Below, piece after piece: positions 35,645 through 44,586 of a stretch of 64,000 bases of DNA; the stretch's first letter is position 1, and each line of letters opens with the position of its first letter. Under the pieces are notes generated by a model. It saw nothing but the letters and a program-made list of their open reading frames with translations, was not told where the DNA came from and did not search any database. The stretch lies in contig NZ_CP133777.1 in the NCBI RefSeq assembly GCF_034347385.1, positions 3,162,001 to 3,226,000 of the forward strand. Reading direction: 5' to 3'. This DNA comes from Actimicrobium sp. CCC2.4 (GTDB taxonomy: Bacteria; Pseudomonadota; Gammaproteobacteria; Burkholderiales; Burkholderiaceae_D). A program made the position numbers and the translations under genes.

Positions 35645-36426
35645 CGCCGCAACCCGGGCAACACGAAGCCGTACTTGAGCAAAATCGCCCGGCCACTTTC
35701 ACTGCGCAGGAAGTCCACATATTGCCGGGCCAGCGGATTGCTGCGCCCCCGGTCCGTCACGATCGCGCCCTGCTCGATGAGCGGATACCAGCTCTGGGGC
35801 ACCGTCCAGCTGCGGCCGGGCCGCGCCACGCCGGGCTTGAAATGGGCCGCGCTGATCAAGCCGACCTGCGCGTTGCCGGTCGCGATGAATTGCCCGGTCT
35901 GGGCGACGTTATCGCCAAATACCAGACGCGGCTGAATCGCCTCCCATACACCAGCATGCTGCAAGGCATCGCGCGCAGCACGACCGTATGGCGCGAAATC
36001 GGGGTTGGCAATCGCAATCCGCTTCACCCGCGCATCGTCGAACAGCTTGAATCCTGCCGCCGGATCGAGCGCCATGTCGGCCGTCCACAGCACCAGTTGG
36101 CCATGGGCATACGTGATCAGCGAAGACAGGTCGGCGTGCCCGGCCTTGGCCAGTGCAACCGGATAAGCCAGATCGGCCGACAGAAAGACGTCAAACGGCG
36201 CGCCATTGGTGATCTGCGCATAAAAATTTCCCGATGAACCAATGCTGGCCGTCACCGCGACATCCCCGTGCGCAACAGAAAACCCTGCGTTCAATTCATC
36301 GATGCACTGTGCCAGATCGGCCGCCGCGGCGATCTGCAGAGCAGGCTTCGCCTGCGCCTGACCGACACAAAGCAGCAGTCCAAACAGCAAGGAAAACGTC
36401 GATCGAAAAAAGCGTGAAGAGGTCAT
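35641..36426 (-). CDS. modA: Molybdate ABC transporter substrate-binding protein ModA
   Basis: A 261-aa periplasmic binding protein with a signal peptide ending near AQAKPA and the ModA-type mature start LQIAAAADL, followed by SIGSSGNFYAQITNGAPFDVFLSAD. It captures molybdate, and probably tungstate, for ModB. It is relevant to the three molybdoenzyme subunit sets encoded 12-26 kb away. No ModE-type palindrome is evident upstream. Confidence 0.92.
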   Translation of the reverse strand: MTSSRFFRSTFSLLFGLLLCVGQAQAKPALQIAAAADLAQCIDELNAGFSVAHGDVAVTASIGSSGNFYAQITNGAPFDVFLSADLAYPVALAKAGHADLSSLITYAHGQLVLWTADMALDPAAGFKLFDDARVKRIAIANPDFAPYGRAARDALQHAGVWEAIQPRLVFGDNVAQTGQFIATGNAQVGLISAAHFKPGVARPGRSWTVPQSWYPLIEQGAIVTDRGRSNPLARQYVDFLRSESGRAILLKYGFVLPGLRR

Positions 36427-36653
36427 GGCGGGAAATTAAAAACGGGACACCGGATTGTAGCAAGCCCTTGCCGCTACCGGCGCACGGACCTGCTTCGATC
36501 AAATCAGCAGGCATCCGTCATGCCTTGCGCGGAATAGGCGTGCATTGCTTTTCTATGCATTTTTTCTGTGGTCACCGAACTTGTCTGTTTGTCAGTGCCA
36601 CTGATCGCTACAACAATTTTAGTTGTCATAAAACTACTTTAAATAGGAAATCC

Positions 36654-37340
36654 ATGAATATCTCCTCACTCGTACTGCTGATTACAACCGCCAGCCTGCT
36701 TGCTTCGGCAAGTGTCCATGCCACCGAACCAAGCGCCAGCGCCAGTGGCAACGTGGCAATTCAAAACACCATCAAGGGCAACATCAGCCTCGGTACCAAC
36801 GGCAGCTCCACCTCTTTTGCACGCAACGCCGAAGCCGCCACGGCCAAAGTCGGCACCAGCGCAAATTACCAACCCCATTTCCGCGAAGTCAACGCCAGCA
36901 CCGCTGGCCAGGCAAGTACCGACAGCGCCGGCATGGCCTACAACACCAGCACCGGCTCAGGTTACGGAACGGCCAGCTCAATGGGCAGCGCCCGCACGCT
37001 AATCGCCGGCAGCACCGCGATACACGGCGTCACACAAGGCCTCAATGGCGGCAGCGCAAGCGTACAGACCGATAACCGCATCGTCGCCGGCACCAACCAG
37101 GGCAGCTATGCAGAAGGACAAACCAAGTCCGGCTTCGACCTGCAACTGCATTACACCCGCAACGCCGGCCCTTCATCGGTGAGCATCAGCGATGACAAGT
37201 CCGGTTTTGTGAGCGCCGCCAATAGCAGCGGTGCGCTGAAAGACATGAATGCCGCCGGTGTCGCCAGCATCGGCTCTGCCGGCCAGTTCTTTGTCCGCGC
37301 CAATCTGGCCGGATCCACCGGCAGCACCAGCGCTCCGTGA
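36654..37340 (+). CDS. Exported Ser/Ala/Gly/Thr-rich protein, unknown function
   Basis: A 228-aa protein with a clear Sec signal (cleavage after VHATEP region) and a low-complexity mature part rich in S, A, G, T and N, without cysteines. Repeated short polar stretches (for example GNISLGTNGSSTSFARN and NGGSASVQTDNRIVAGTN) suggest a beta-rich, fibre- or surface-like protein. TAGGA precedes ATG 36654. It is the first of four same-strand genes for exported proteins with 1-40 base gaps. Not recognised. Confidence 0.75.
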   Translation: MNISSLVLLITTASLLASASVHATEPSASASGNVAIQNTIKGNISLGTNGSSTSFARNAEAATAKVGTSANYQPHFREVNASTAGQASTDSAGMAYNTSTGSGYGTASSMGSARTLIAGSTAIHGVTQGLNGGSASVQTDNRIVAGTNQGSYAEGQTKSGFDLQLHYTRNAGPSSVSISDDKSGFVSAANSSGALKDMNAAGVASIGSAGQFFVRANLAGSTGSTSAP

Positions 37341-37371
37341 CCGAAGCGCCCACTGCATCCAAGGAGAAATC

Positions 37372-37980
37372 ATGACGATCAAGACATGCATCCTGCTGGC
37401 AAGCCTTTCCACGATAGCAATGACGGGCAACAATGCCTGCGCCGACGGTATTCCGCTCCAGCCGGCCTGGGCACTGTCCGGGCCGGTAGCCACACCCGGC
37501 ACTAAAAAATCAGCAGCAGTGACTGCCCGGGCCAATGCGAGGGCAGAAGCCGCAGCCAATTCATCGAGTAGCGGTGGCGCAGCACAAGGCGTCGGCAGTC
37601 AGGGTCAATCGCTCTCGATTGACAGCCACGCCAGGTACGAAGCCCAGGCACGTAGTCCCGTTGCCACCGCGATGGCACCGGCACTGACCAGCAGCAACGA
37701 CACCTGTATGGGATCGACCTCGGTCGGTGCCAGCGCGGTCTCGTTCGGCTTCAGCGTCGGCAGCAGCTGGACTGACAGCAACTGCCTGATGCTGAAAAAT
37801 GCCCGCGAAATCTGGAACATGGGCTTCAAGGGTGCGGCGCTGGCACGGCTGTGCATGGACAAGCTGAACCGGGAAGCGTTCGAAGTCACCGGCGTGCATT
37901 GTCCTGACCGGGAAGCCGCGACGCTACCCGGAAATCCCACCGCCGGTCTCCATGGAGCCGATGCGAACTATCGCTATTAA
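37372..37980 (+). CDS. Exported cysteine-containing protein, unknown function
   Basis: A 202-aa protein. Signal peptide 1-24 (ending NACA), then an Ala/Ser-rich low-complexity region to about residue 105, then a compact C-terminal domain with four cysteines (TCMGS, SNCLML, RLCMDK, VHCPDR) that could form two disulfides, including the stretch NAREIWNMGFKGAALARL. AAGGAG precedes the ATG. The C-terminal domain feels familiar from uncharacterised secreted or phage-type proteins, but I cannot name a family. Confidence 0.75.
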   Translation: MTIKTCILLASLSTIAMTGNNACADGIPLQPAWALSGPVATPGTKKSAAVTARANARAEAAANSSSSGGAAQGVGSQGQSLSIDSHARYEAQARSPVATAMAPALTSSNDTCMGSTSVGASAVSFGFSVGSSWTDSNCLMLKNAREIWNMGFKGAALARLCMDKLNREAFEVTGVHCPDREAATLPGNPTAGLHGADANYRY

Positions 37981-38020
37981 TGACGCGCTCGACGACACCC
38001 CTGTTCTGGAAGGACGTACC

Positions 38021-38458
38021 GTGAACCACACTTTTGCCAGTCTCGCGCTGGCCCTCCTGTCCATCACCGGACCGGCTTCTGCGGATAGCGTGTCCGATGC
38101 CGCCAACGGTATCGAGGTCACGAAAATGGCGCTCGGCTCGGGCACGCCGGCGATGTCGACCAGCGGCACCGAAACAGCCCGGCTGGTCGGCGATGGCCTG
38201 TATCACGTGCCGAACTATCTACCCGGCTTTCCGACCGCAGCGACCATCTGGCCGCGCGCGCTATCGCTGTCGTGCGAACCGGAATCGGCGGAGGACAAAC
38301 TGACCTGCGACGGCTTCCAGGTGATTCCTGCGCTGGGTCGTGGCGAGTACATTTTCGTCCGGCCGGAAAGAAAACTCCTGCCGGTGATCGTCACTGTTCC
38401 AGCACCAGCACCAGCGCCGGCCCCCATCGAGGTCACGCACAAGAAACCGCGCGGCTGA
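38021..38458 (+). CDS. Exported proline-tailed protein, unknown function
   Basis: A 145-aa protein from GTG 38021, which has GGAAGGA seven bases upstream. The first 22 residues form a signal peptide (cleavage near ASADS). Two cysteines (LSCEPE, LTCDGF) could pair. The C-terminus has a Pro-Ala run (VPAPAPAPAPIEV) before a basic end, a pattern common in periplasm-spanning linkers. An open frame extends upstream to 37952, but signal position and ribosome-binding site favour the GTG. Not recognised. Confidence 0.7.
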   Translation: MNHTFASLALALLSITGPASADSVSDAANGIEVTKMALGSGTPAMSTSGTETARLVGDGLYHVPNYLPGFPTAATIWPRALSLSCEPESAEDKLTCDGFQVIPALGRGEYIFVRPERKLLPVIVTVPAPAPAPAPIEVTHKKPRG

Positions 38459-38459
38459 G

Positions 38460-38804
38460 ATGGTCCTCGTCAGCCTCGCGACGGCATCGATCTGTTTTTT
38501 GGGAGCCTGTTATCCGGCACTGGTCGGCAAGACGACGCCGGCCGGCACGTTTTCGCTGTCACTGCAACGGACTCCGGAGCCCGGCTATGGCGGCGACGTG
38601 CTGGTCTATCATGAAGACCGGCAAAACCTGTGGGCCATCCATCGGGTCTACACACGCAACGCCTCGGAACACCGGATCGAGCGGCTCAATGATCAGCGGA
38701 CCGAGCAACGCCGCAGCGTCACGCAAGGCTGCATCAACGTGATGCCCGAGGTCTACCGCAAGCTGGTCGATTGCTGCAGCAACGACATCCTGGTCATCCA
38801 CTGA
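38460..38804 (+). CDS. Small L,D-transpeptidase-like (YkuD-type) exported protein
   Basis: A 114-aa protein starting one base after the previous stop. The N-terminus is hydrophobic with a possible lipobox (LGAC, Cys17). The rest matches the YkuD pattern: GxFSLSLQ, WAIHRV with the histidine, and TQGCINVMPEVYRKLV with the putative catalytic cysteine (usually SHGC or SNGC, here TQGC). It is much shorter than stand-alone L,D-transpeptidases, so it may be a minimal catalytic domain or inactive. It closes the four-gene cassette and would act on peptidoglycan if active. Confidence 0.65.
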   Translation: MVLVSLATASICFLGACYPALVGKTTPAGTFSLSLQRTPEPGYGGDVLVYHEDRQNLWAIHRVYTRNASEHRIERLNDQRTEQRRSVTQGCINVMPEVYRKLVDCCSNDILVIH

Positions 38805-38812
38805 CCAAGCTC

Positions 38813-40675
38813 TTATCGGGTCTGGCCACGCAATGTCTGCACGCGCTCGCGCAGCAAATCGGGCGTGACCTCGCCCGGCGGCAAGGCTGCACCCGCAACC
38901 AGCATCAGTCGCGACCGCAAGCCGCGCCGGAATACGCGATCAAACGGGTTGCTCTTTGCCCGTGAAAACAGGCTTCCCCACAGACCGCACAAGGCCAGCG
39001 GGATCACCGGCACCGGCGAACGCTGCAGGATTTTCATGATGCCGCCACGGAAGACATTGATTTCACCCGTCACGGTCAGTTTCCCTTCCGGAAAAATGCA
39101 GATCAGCTCGCCATTGTCCAGCGCCTGCGCGATGGCGGTGTAGGCGTTTTCCATCACCACCGGATCTTCGCTGGCGGGAGCGATCGGAATCGCGCGGGCG
39201 CTCCTGAACACCCGGGACAGCAGTGGAATCTGAAAGATGCGGTGGTCCATCACGAAGCGGATAGGCCGCGGACTGGCCGCCAGGATCACGAACGCATCGA
39301 CATAGCTGACGTGATTGCAAACCAGTACCGCAGCCCCCTGCGCCGGAATATGCGCGGCGTCGATACTGCGCACCCGATGAATCGTGTGGATCAATAACCA
39401 GGCGAGGAAGCGGATCAGGAACTCCGGCACCAGCGAATAAATATAGAGCGCCACCAGCGCATTGAGCAGTGCGGTGATCAGGAACAATTGCGGAATCGTC
39501 ACGCCGTTCTTGAGCAGCAGCATCGCCAGCAGGGCCGCCACCACCATGAACAACGCATTGAGGATATTCATGCCGGCAATCGTGCGCGACAGGTGGCGGG
39601 GATCGCAGCGGGTCTGGATCAGCGCAAACAGCGGCACGATGTACAGTCCGCCCGAAACACCGATCATCAGGCAGGAAAACAGGATGCGCAGGCTCCCGGT
39701 TTGCGCCAGAAAGCCGGCCACGTCGACCGGTAACGTGTTGGTGTAAGCGAGGCTGGACAGGAACAGTTCGACACCGAACACCGACAGCCCGATCGAGCCG
39801 AATGGCACCAGCCCGATCTCGATACGATGACCGGACAGCCGTTCGCACAGCAGCGAGCCGGCACCGATTCCGAGCGAAAATACCGTCAGCAGCAACACGA
39901 ACACGCCGTGATCGCCGTGCAGATAATTTTTGGCATACAGCGGAAATTGCGCAAGGACGATCGCGCCATAAAACCAGAACCAGGAATTGCCCAGCAGGGA
40001 TAAAAACACCGTCCGGTTCTGGCGCGAATAATTCAGGTTGCGCAAGGTCTCGGTGAACGGATTCCAGTTCACTTTCAGGTCCGGCACCGGCGCTGGCGAT
40101 GGCGGGATCGCGCGACTTAACAGCCAGCCCAGCACGGCTAGCACCAGCGTCCCTGCAGCGATCAGTTCGACACCCCACGGCTTATGCACGATCAGCAGCG
40201 CGCCCAGAATTTCGCCGAGCAGGATGCCGACGAAGGTACCGCTCTCGACCAGTCCGTTGCCACCGACCAGCTCGGTGCGCCGCAGGTGCTGCGGCAGGTA
40301 TGCATATTTGACCGGCCCGAACAGTGTCGAGTGCAAACCCATGCCGACAATGGCCAGCACCAGCAAGGGCAGGTTGTGCGTCATCCAGCCGAAGCCGGCC
40401 AGCGCCATGATGGCGATCTCGAGCAGCTTCACCAATCGTGCGACGCGGCCCTTGTCAAACTTGTCAGCCAGTTGACCGGCCGTGGCCGAGAACAGCACGA
40501 ATGGCAGAATGAACAGGCCCGGAATCAGGTTGGTCAGCAGGACCGGATCGAGCGTGGTCCAGCTCAGCGCGTCGTAAGTCAGGATCGTCAGCAACGCCGT
40601 CTTGAAGACGTTATCGTTGAGCGCGCCCAAAAATTGCGTCCAGAAAAACGGCGCAAAGCGCCGCTCAGTCAGCAA
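38813..40675 (-). CDS. Fused MFS lysophospholipid transporter and acyltransferase (LplT-PlsC type)
   Basis: A 620-aa inner-membrane protein. Residues 1-410 are an MFS domain like LplT (AFTTQFLG-like start, ATAGQLADKFDKGR, FGPVKYAYLP). Residues 430-620 are a PlsC-type 1-acylglycerophosphate acyltransferase with NHVSYVD and FPEGKLT. It probably flips lysophospholipid inward and re-acylates it. The first standard start is TTG 40675 with no ribosome-binding site. Conserved-looking residues (SQFAL) continue upstream to a CTG that overlaps the previous stop, so the true start may be non-canonical. Confidence 0.88.
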   Translation of the reverse strand: MLTERRFAPFFWTQFLGALNDNVFKTALLTILTYDALSWTTLDPVLLTNLIPGLFILPFVLFSATAGQLADKFDKGRVARLVKLLEIAIMALAGFGWMTHNLPLLVLAIVGMGLHSTLFGPVKYAYLPQHLRRTELVGGNGLVESGTFVGILLGEILGALLIVHKPWGVELIAAGTLVLAVLGWLLSRAIPPSPAPVPDLKVNWNPFTETLRNLNYSRQNRTVFLSLLGNSWFWFYGAIVLAQFPLYAKNYLHGDHGVFVLLLTVFSLGIGAGSLLCERLSGHRIEIGLVPFGSIGLSVFGVELFLSSLAYTNTLPVDVAGFLAQTGSLRILFSCLMIGVSGGLYIVPLFALIQTRCDPRHLSRTIAGMNILNALFMVVAALLAMLLLKNGVTIPQLFLITALLNALVALYIYSLVPEFLIRFLAWLLIHTIHRVRSIDAAHIPAQGAAVLVCNHVSYVDAFVILAASPRPIRFVMDHRIFQIPLLSRVFRSARAIPIAPASEDPVVMENAYTAIAQALDNGELICIFPEGKLTVTGEINVFRGGIMKILQRSPVPVIPLALCGLWGSLFSRAKSNPFDRVFRRGLRSRLMLVAGAALPPGEVTPDLLRERVQTLRGQTR

Positions 40676-40716
40676 CGCGAACTGGCTTCGCGCAGGCCCT
40701 ACCGGCTCTCTGGAAC

Positions 40717-41709
40717 TCAGGCGATCACCGCAGCCAGCGCGGCTCCACTCAGGTAGGCATTTTCAATTTTTCCGGCGCCGTCGAGTCCGGCGGCGAACCA
40801 GTCGCCACAGGCACCGATGCGCAATTTTTTATTCCACAGGCAATCGTCTTTCAGGGTGGTCGCGGCCTGCGCGTAGCGCCAGCGATGCACGGTCGAAAAT
40901 ACCGGCTGCACCTGGCTGCCGGTGGCTTCATGGAATGCCTTCAATAGTTTTTCGCGGACCCGGTCCGGCTCGTCTTCCAGATGCTCGATGCTCCATGCCG
41001 CCGAGGCCTGGCCGATCCAGTGTTCGCCCGGACGACGGCCCGGTTTGGACGCATCGTGCGCCAGCCATGACAACCGCGAATTGTTGACCCAGGCACCGTC
41101 GTAGCCCAGCTCCAGCGAATCCTGGAACGCGGCCATCAAGGTCCAGCACGGCACCAGAAAGACTTTTTTGGCGGCCTTTGCGAAGGCCGGTACGACCTCC
41201 AGCAACGCAGTCGCCTGATCGGCCGGTACGGCCACGATGACGGCATCGAACGGCCCGGCGCTGGCCGCGACCGGTACCGTGTCGCAGTGCACGGCCAGCA
41301 GCCACTGCTCTCCGTGGGCTTCGATATGGTCGACCCGTTGTCCGGTTCGTACGTCCAGCCCTTGTGCCAGATGCACGCCAACCGAGCGCATGCCCGGCAC
41401 ACCGACATGGCGGCTACCCGCCTTGCCGGCCTCGGTCGCGGTGCCGTGGTCGAGTGCGACAAACTTGCCTTGCCAAGGCGCGACCCAGCCGGCTTTGGTC
41501 CAGCTGGCGACATCTTCCTTAAAGGTGTCACTGCTGGCCGTAAAGTACTGCGCGCCGTGATCGAAGCCACCGAAGTCGGTCTGGCGGGTACTCATGCGCC
41601 CGCTAACCGCATGGCTTTTTTCGTAGACGATAACGCTGTGTCCCTGCTCGTGCAAACGACGGGCACAAGTCAGGCCGGACAGACCGGCGCCGATGATGGC
41701 GATATGCAT
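40717..41709 (-). CDS. FAD-dependent amine oxidase-like (renalase-type) oxidoreductase
   Basis: A 330-aa flavoprotein. The N-terminal Rossmann motif is IAIIGAGLSGLTCARRL, followed by VYEKSHAVSGRMSTR and GAQYFT. The C-terminal FAD contact is RIGACGDWFAAGLDGAGKIENAYLSG. This layout matches the bacterial renalase-like group, which oxidises dihydropyridine-type NAD(P)H isomers in studied cases; the substrate here is unproven. The ATG at 41709 has GGGAG eight bases upstream. Confidence 0.88.
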   Translation of the reverse strand: MHIAIIGAGLSGLTCARRLHEQGHSVIVYEKSHAVSGRMSTRQTDFGGFDHGAQYFTASSDTFKEDVASWTKAGWVAPWQGKFVALDHGTATEAGKAGSRHVGVPGMRSVGVHLAQGLDVRTGQRVDHIEAHGEQWLLAVHCDTVPVAASAGPFDAVIVAVPADQATALLEVVPAFAKAAKKVFLVPCWTLMAAFQDSLELGYDGAWVNNSRLSWLAHDASKPGRRPGEHWIGQASAAWSIEHLEDEPDRVREKLLKAFHEATGSQVQPVFSTVHRWRYAQAATTLKDDCLWNKKLRIGACGDWFAAGLDGAGKIENAYLSGAALAAVIA

Positions 41710-41841
41710 GATGCTAGCTCCCTGAAAAAACGACCGCTTCCGGACGTCCTCGTACAAATGAAAATGCCGTTACAGACTGCCTTTGTTCAGGCAAGCAGTA
41801 ACGGCGCAGTGATGGTCGCAGTGATGGTTAGTCCGGACAAG

Positions 41842-42288
41842 TTATTCGTCGCCTTCGGCAGGCCAGTCGCGGATATAGGCTTTCAGCATTTTGTTTTCGA
41901 AACTCTGCGCTTCGACGACAGCGCGGGCGACGTCGTAAAACGAAATCACGCCCAGCAGCATCTTGGCATCGAGGACCGGCACGTAGCGTGCATGGCGCTC
42001 CAGCATCAGGCGGCGCACTTCATTGATTTCGGTTTCCGGCGTGACCGTGATCGGATGGTCATCCATGTGCTTGCGTACCAGGGTCTTACCGATTTCACCG
42101 CCGTTTTCGTGCAGTGTTTTCATGACTTCACGAAAGCTCAGCATGCCGACCAGTTCGCCGAACTCCATGACAACCAGCGAGCCGATATCTTTTTCGGCCA
42201 TCGTGATGACGGCTTCGAGCATCGGTGTTTCGGGTGTGACGGTGTAGAGGATATTGCCCTTGACTTGCAGGATTTCAGATACTTTCAT
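41842..42288 (-). CDS. CBS-domain pair protein
   Basis: A 148-aa protein made of two CBS domains (about 1-60 and 72-130), which bind adenine nucleotides or related ligands to regulate partners. No catalytic domain is attached. AGGA lies about eight bases before ATG 42288; the longer frame to 42327 is not supported. It stands alone between two divergent or unrelated genes. Confidence 0.88.
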   Translation of the reverse strand: MKVSEILQVKGNILYTVTPETPMLEAVITMAEKDIGSLVVMEFGELVGMLSFREVMKTLHENGGEIGKTLVRKHMDDHPITVTPETEINEVRRLMLERHARYVPVLDAKMLLGVISFYDVARAVVEAQSFENKMLKAYIRDWPAEGDE

Positions 42289-42431
42289 TTTTCGCGTCCT
42301 GGCTCGTTGTTGTTCTATCGTTTGCAATGTAGCGCAAGCAGGTCGAAAAATCTAGCGCGCTTCCGGCCACTGCCGGCATGCTCTGCCGCAAGTGCTAGGA
42401 TTCAGCCATTCCAGACAGGAGACACAGCCCC

Positions 42432-43751
42432 ATGAGCGGACCCCAGTACCCCGGATTCGATACCCTTGCGCTGCACGCCGGTGCCGCCCCCGATCCTGCC
42501 ACCGGCGCGCGCGCCACACCGATCTACCTGACCAGTTCGTTCGTCTTCAAGGACTCGGACCATGCAGCGTCACTGTTCAACATGGAGCGTTCCGGCCATG
42601 TGTATTCGCGTATCTCGAACCCGACCAACGCGGTGCTGGAAGAACGCATCGCCGCGCTCGAAGGCGGCGTCGCCGGCCTGGCCACTGCCAGCGGCCAGGC
42701 CGCAATGCACCTCGGGCTGGTGACGATTGCCGGCGCCGGTTCGCACATCGTCGCGTCGCGCGCGCTGTACGGCGGCTCGCAAAATCTGCTCGGCTATACG
42801 CTCAAACGCTTCGGCATCGAGACCACCTTCGTCGATCCGCGCGACCTCGATGCCTGGCGCGCCGCGATCCGTCCGAACACCAAGGTCCTGTTCGCCGAAA
42901 CCCTGGGCAATCCCGGCCTCGACGTGCTCGACATCGATCGCGTCGCGGCGCTGGCGCATGAACACTACCTGCCGCTGATGGTCGATGCGACCTTCACAAC
43001 GCCCTACCTGCTGCGTCCGTTCGATCATGGCGCGGACCTGATTTTTCATTCGGCCACCAAATTCCTGTGCGGTCACGGCACTGCCATCGGCGGCCTGCTG
43101 GTCGATGGCGGCACCTTCGACTGGCAACTGGCCTACGAAAAAACCGGCCGCTTTGCCGAGCTGTGCGAACCCTATGAGGGCTTCCACGGCATGGTGTTTT
43201 CGGAAGAATCGACGGTCGCGGCGTTCGCGCTGCGGGCACGTCGCGAAGGCTTGCGCGACTTCGGTGCGGTGATGAGTCCGCACAATGCATTCGCGATTTT
43301 GCAGGGCATCGAAACCCTGGGCCTGCGCATGGACCGGCATGTTGCCAATACCCGCAAGGTGGTCGACTTCCTGGTCGCGCATCCGGCCGTGGAATCGGTT
43401 TCGTATCCGGAACTGCCGTCGCATCCGGATCATGCACTGGCCAAAAAACTGTTGCCCAAAGGCTGCGGTGCGGTCTTCACGTTCAGCATCAAGGGCGACC
43501 GCGCAGCCGGCCAGCGCTTCGTCGAGGCACTGAAAATATTCTCGCACCTGGCCAATGTCGGCGATGCGAAATCGCTGGTCATCCATCCGGCTTCGACCAC
43601 GCATTTTCGGGTACCGACCGGCCAACTGCTGGCCTCCGGGATTACCGAAGGTACGATGCGGCTGTCGGTCGGGCTCGAAGATATCGACGACCTGATCGAG
43701 GATCTGGCCATCGGCCTGAAGGCCTCGCAACGCATCCCGAAAGGAGCCTGA
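42432..43751 (+). CDS. O-acetylhomoserine/O-succinylhomoserine sulfhydrylase-type PLP enzyme
   Basis: A 439-aa Cys/Met-metabolism PLP enzyme. The PLP lysine is in HSATKFLCGHG, and the family start FDTLALHAGAAPDPATGARATPIY with the later YSRISNPT block is typical of MetY (O-acetylhomoserine aminocarboxypropyltransferase). It would make homocysteine from activated homoserine and sulfide. MetZ is an alternative label; length and insertion pattern favour MetY. GGAG precedes the ATG. The next gene starts one base after the stop. Confidence 0.88.
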   Translation: MSGPQYPGFDTLALHAGAAPDPATGARATPIYLTSSFVFKDSDHAASLFNMERSGHVYSRISNPTNAVLEERIAALEGGVAGLATASGQAAMHLGLVTIAGAGSHIVASRALYGGSQNLLGYTLKRFGIETTFVDPRDLDAWRAAIRPNTKVLFAETLGNPGLDVLDIDRVAALAHEHYLPLMVDATFTTPYLLRPFDHGADLIFHSATKFLCGHGTAIGGLLVDGGTFDWQLAYEKTGRFAELCEPYEGFHGMVFSEESTVAAFALRARREGLRDFGAVMSPHNAFAILQGIETLGLRMDRHVANTRKVVDFLVAHPAVESVSYPELPSHPDHALAKKLLPKGCGAVFTFSIKGDRAAGQRFVEALKIFSHLANVGDAKSLVIHPASTTHFRVPTGQLLASGITEGTMRLSVGLEDIDDLIEDLAIGLKASQRIPKGA

Positions 43752-43752
43752 C

Positions 43753-44586
43753 ATGCTGCTCAATGTTGCCGGCCATGATGCCTATTGCTACACCGGCGGC
43801 AAGCCGTTCGATGCCGCCTTGCCGACCGCTGTGTTCCTCCACGGCGCGCAGCACGACCACTCGGTCTGGATCCTGCAGACGCGTTACTTTGCCCATCATG
43901 GCTTTGGCGTGCTGGCCATCGACCTGCCCGGCCACGGCCGCAGCAAAGGTGCGCCGCTGGACTCGATCGAGGCAATGGCCGACTGGCTGCTGGCCGTGCT
44001 CGATGCGGCCGGCGTCACGCACGCGATGCTGGTCGGCCACAGTATGGGCTCGCTGATCGCGCTGGAAACCGCACACCGCGCGCCGGCACGGGTCGACAAG
44101 CTGGCGCTGCTGGCATGCGCGTATCCGATGAAAGTGTCGGAGGCATTGCTCGACGCGGCGCTCCACGACGAGCCGCGTGCCATCGACATGGTCAACATCT
44201 GGTCGCATTCGGGCATCGCGCAAAAACCATCGTCACCGGGGCCGGGATTTTCGGTCACCGGTGGCAACCAGCGGCTGATGCAGCGACTGGCCGCCGGCAA
44301 TACGGCCGCCCTCTTCCACACTGATTTCGTTGCCTGCAACAGCTATGCGCAGGGCATGGAGGCGGCGGCTGCCGTGACATGTCCGACGCTCTTTTTGCTG
44401 GCGCAGCAGGACCAGATGACACCGCCGCGTGCCAGTGCCGCACTGATCGCGGCAATACCGGCGGCACGGGTCGAAAGACTAGCCGGTTGTGGCCATGCGT
44501 TGATGGCTGAACAGCCGGATGCGGTGCTGGCCAGCTTGTTCGGGTTTGCGATGGCGACGATCACGCTGACGTCGCACTCAGCTTGA
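43753..44586 (+). CDS. Alpha/beta-fold hydrolase
   Basis: A 277-aa hydrolase with oxyanion region FLHGAQHDHSVW, nucleophile elbow GHSMGS (Ser near residue 98), an acid in LLAQQDQMTP and catalytic His in GCGHALM. It is directly downstream of the metY-like gene, so co-transcribed. No specific substrate can be given. Its last 26 bases overlap the convergent YihY gene. Confidence 0.88.
   Translation: MLLNVAGHDAYCYTGGKPFDAALPTAVFLHGAQHDHSVWILQTRYFAHHGFGVLAIDLPGHGRSKGAPLDSIEAMADWLLAVLDAAGVTHAMLVGHSMGSLIALETAHRAPARVDKLALLACAYPMKVSEALLDAALHDEPRAIDMVNIWSHSGIAQKPSSPGPGFSVTGGNQRLMQRLAAGNTAALFHTDFVACNSYAQGMEAAAAVTCPTLFLLAQQDQMTPPRASAALIAAIPAARVERLAGCGHALMAEQPDAVLASLFGFAMATITLTSHSA

Noticed and set aside
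37372-38804. Prophage remnant
   Set aside because: One C-terminal domain felt phage-like, but no integrase, structural or lysis genes or attachment repeats are nearby.
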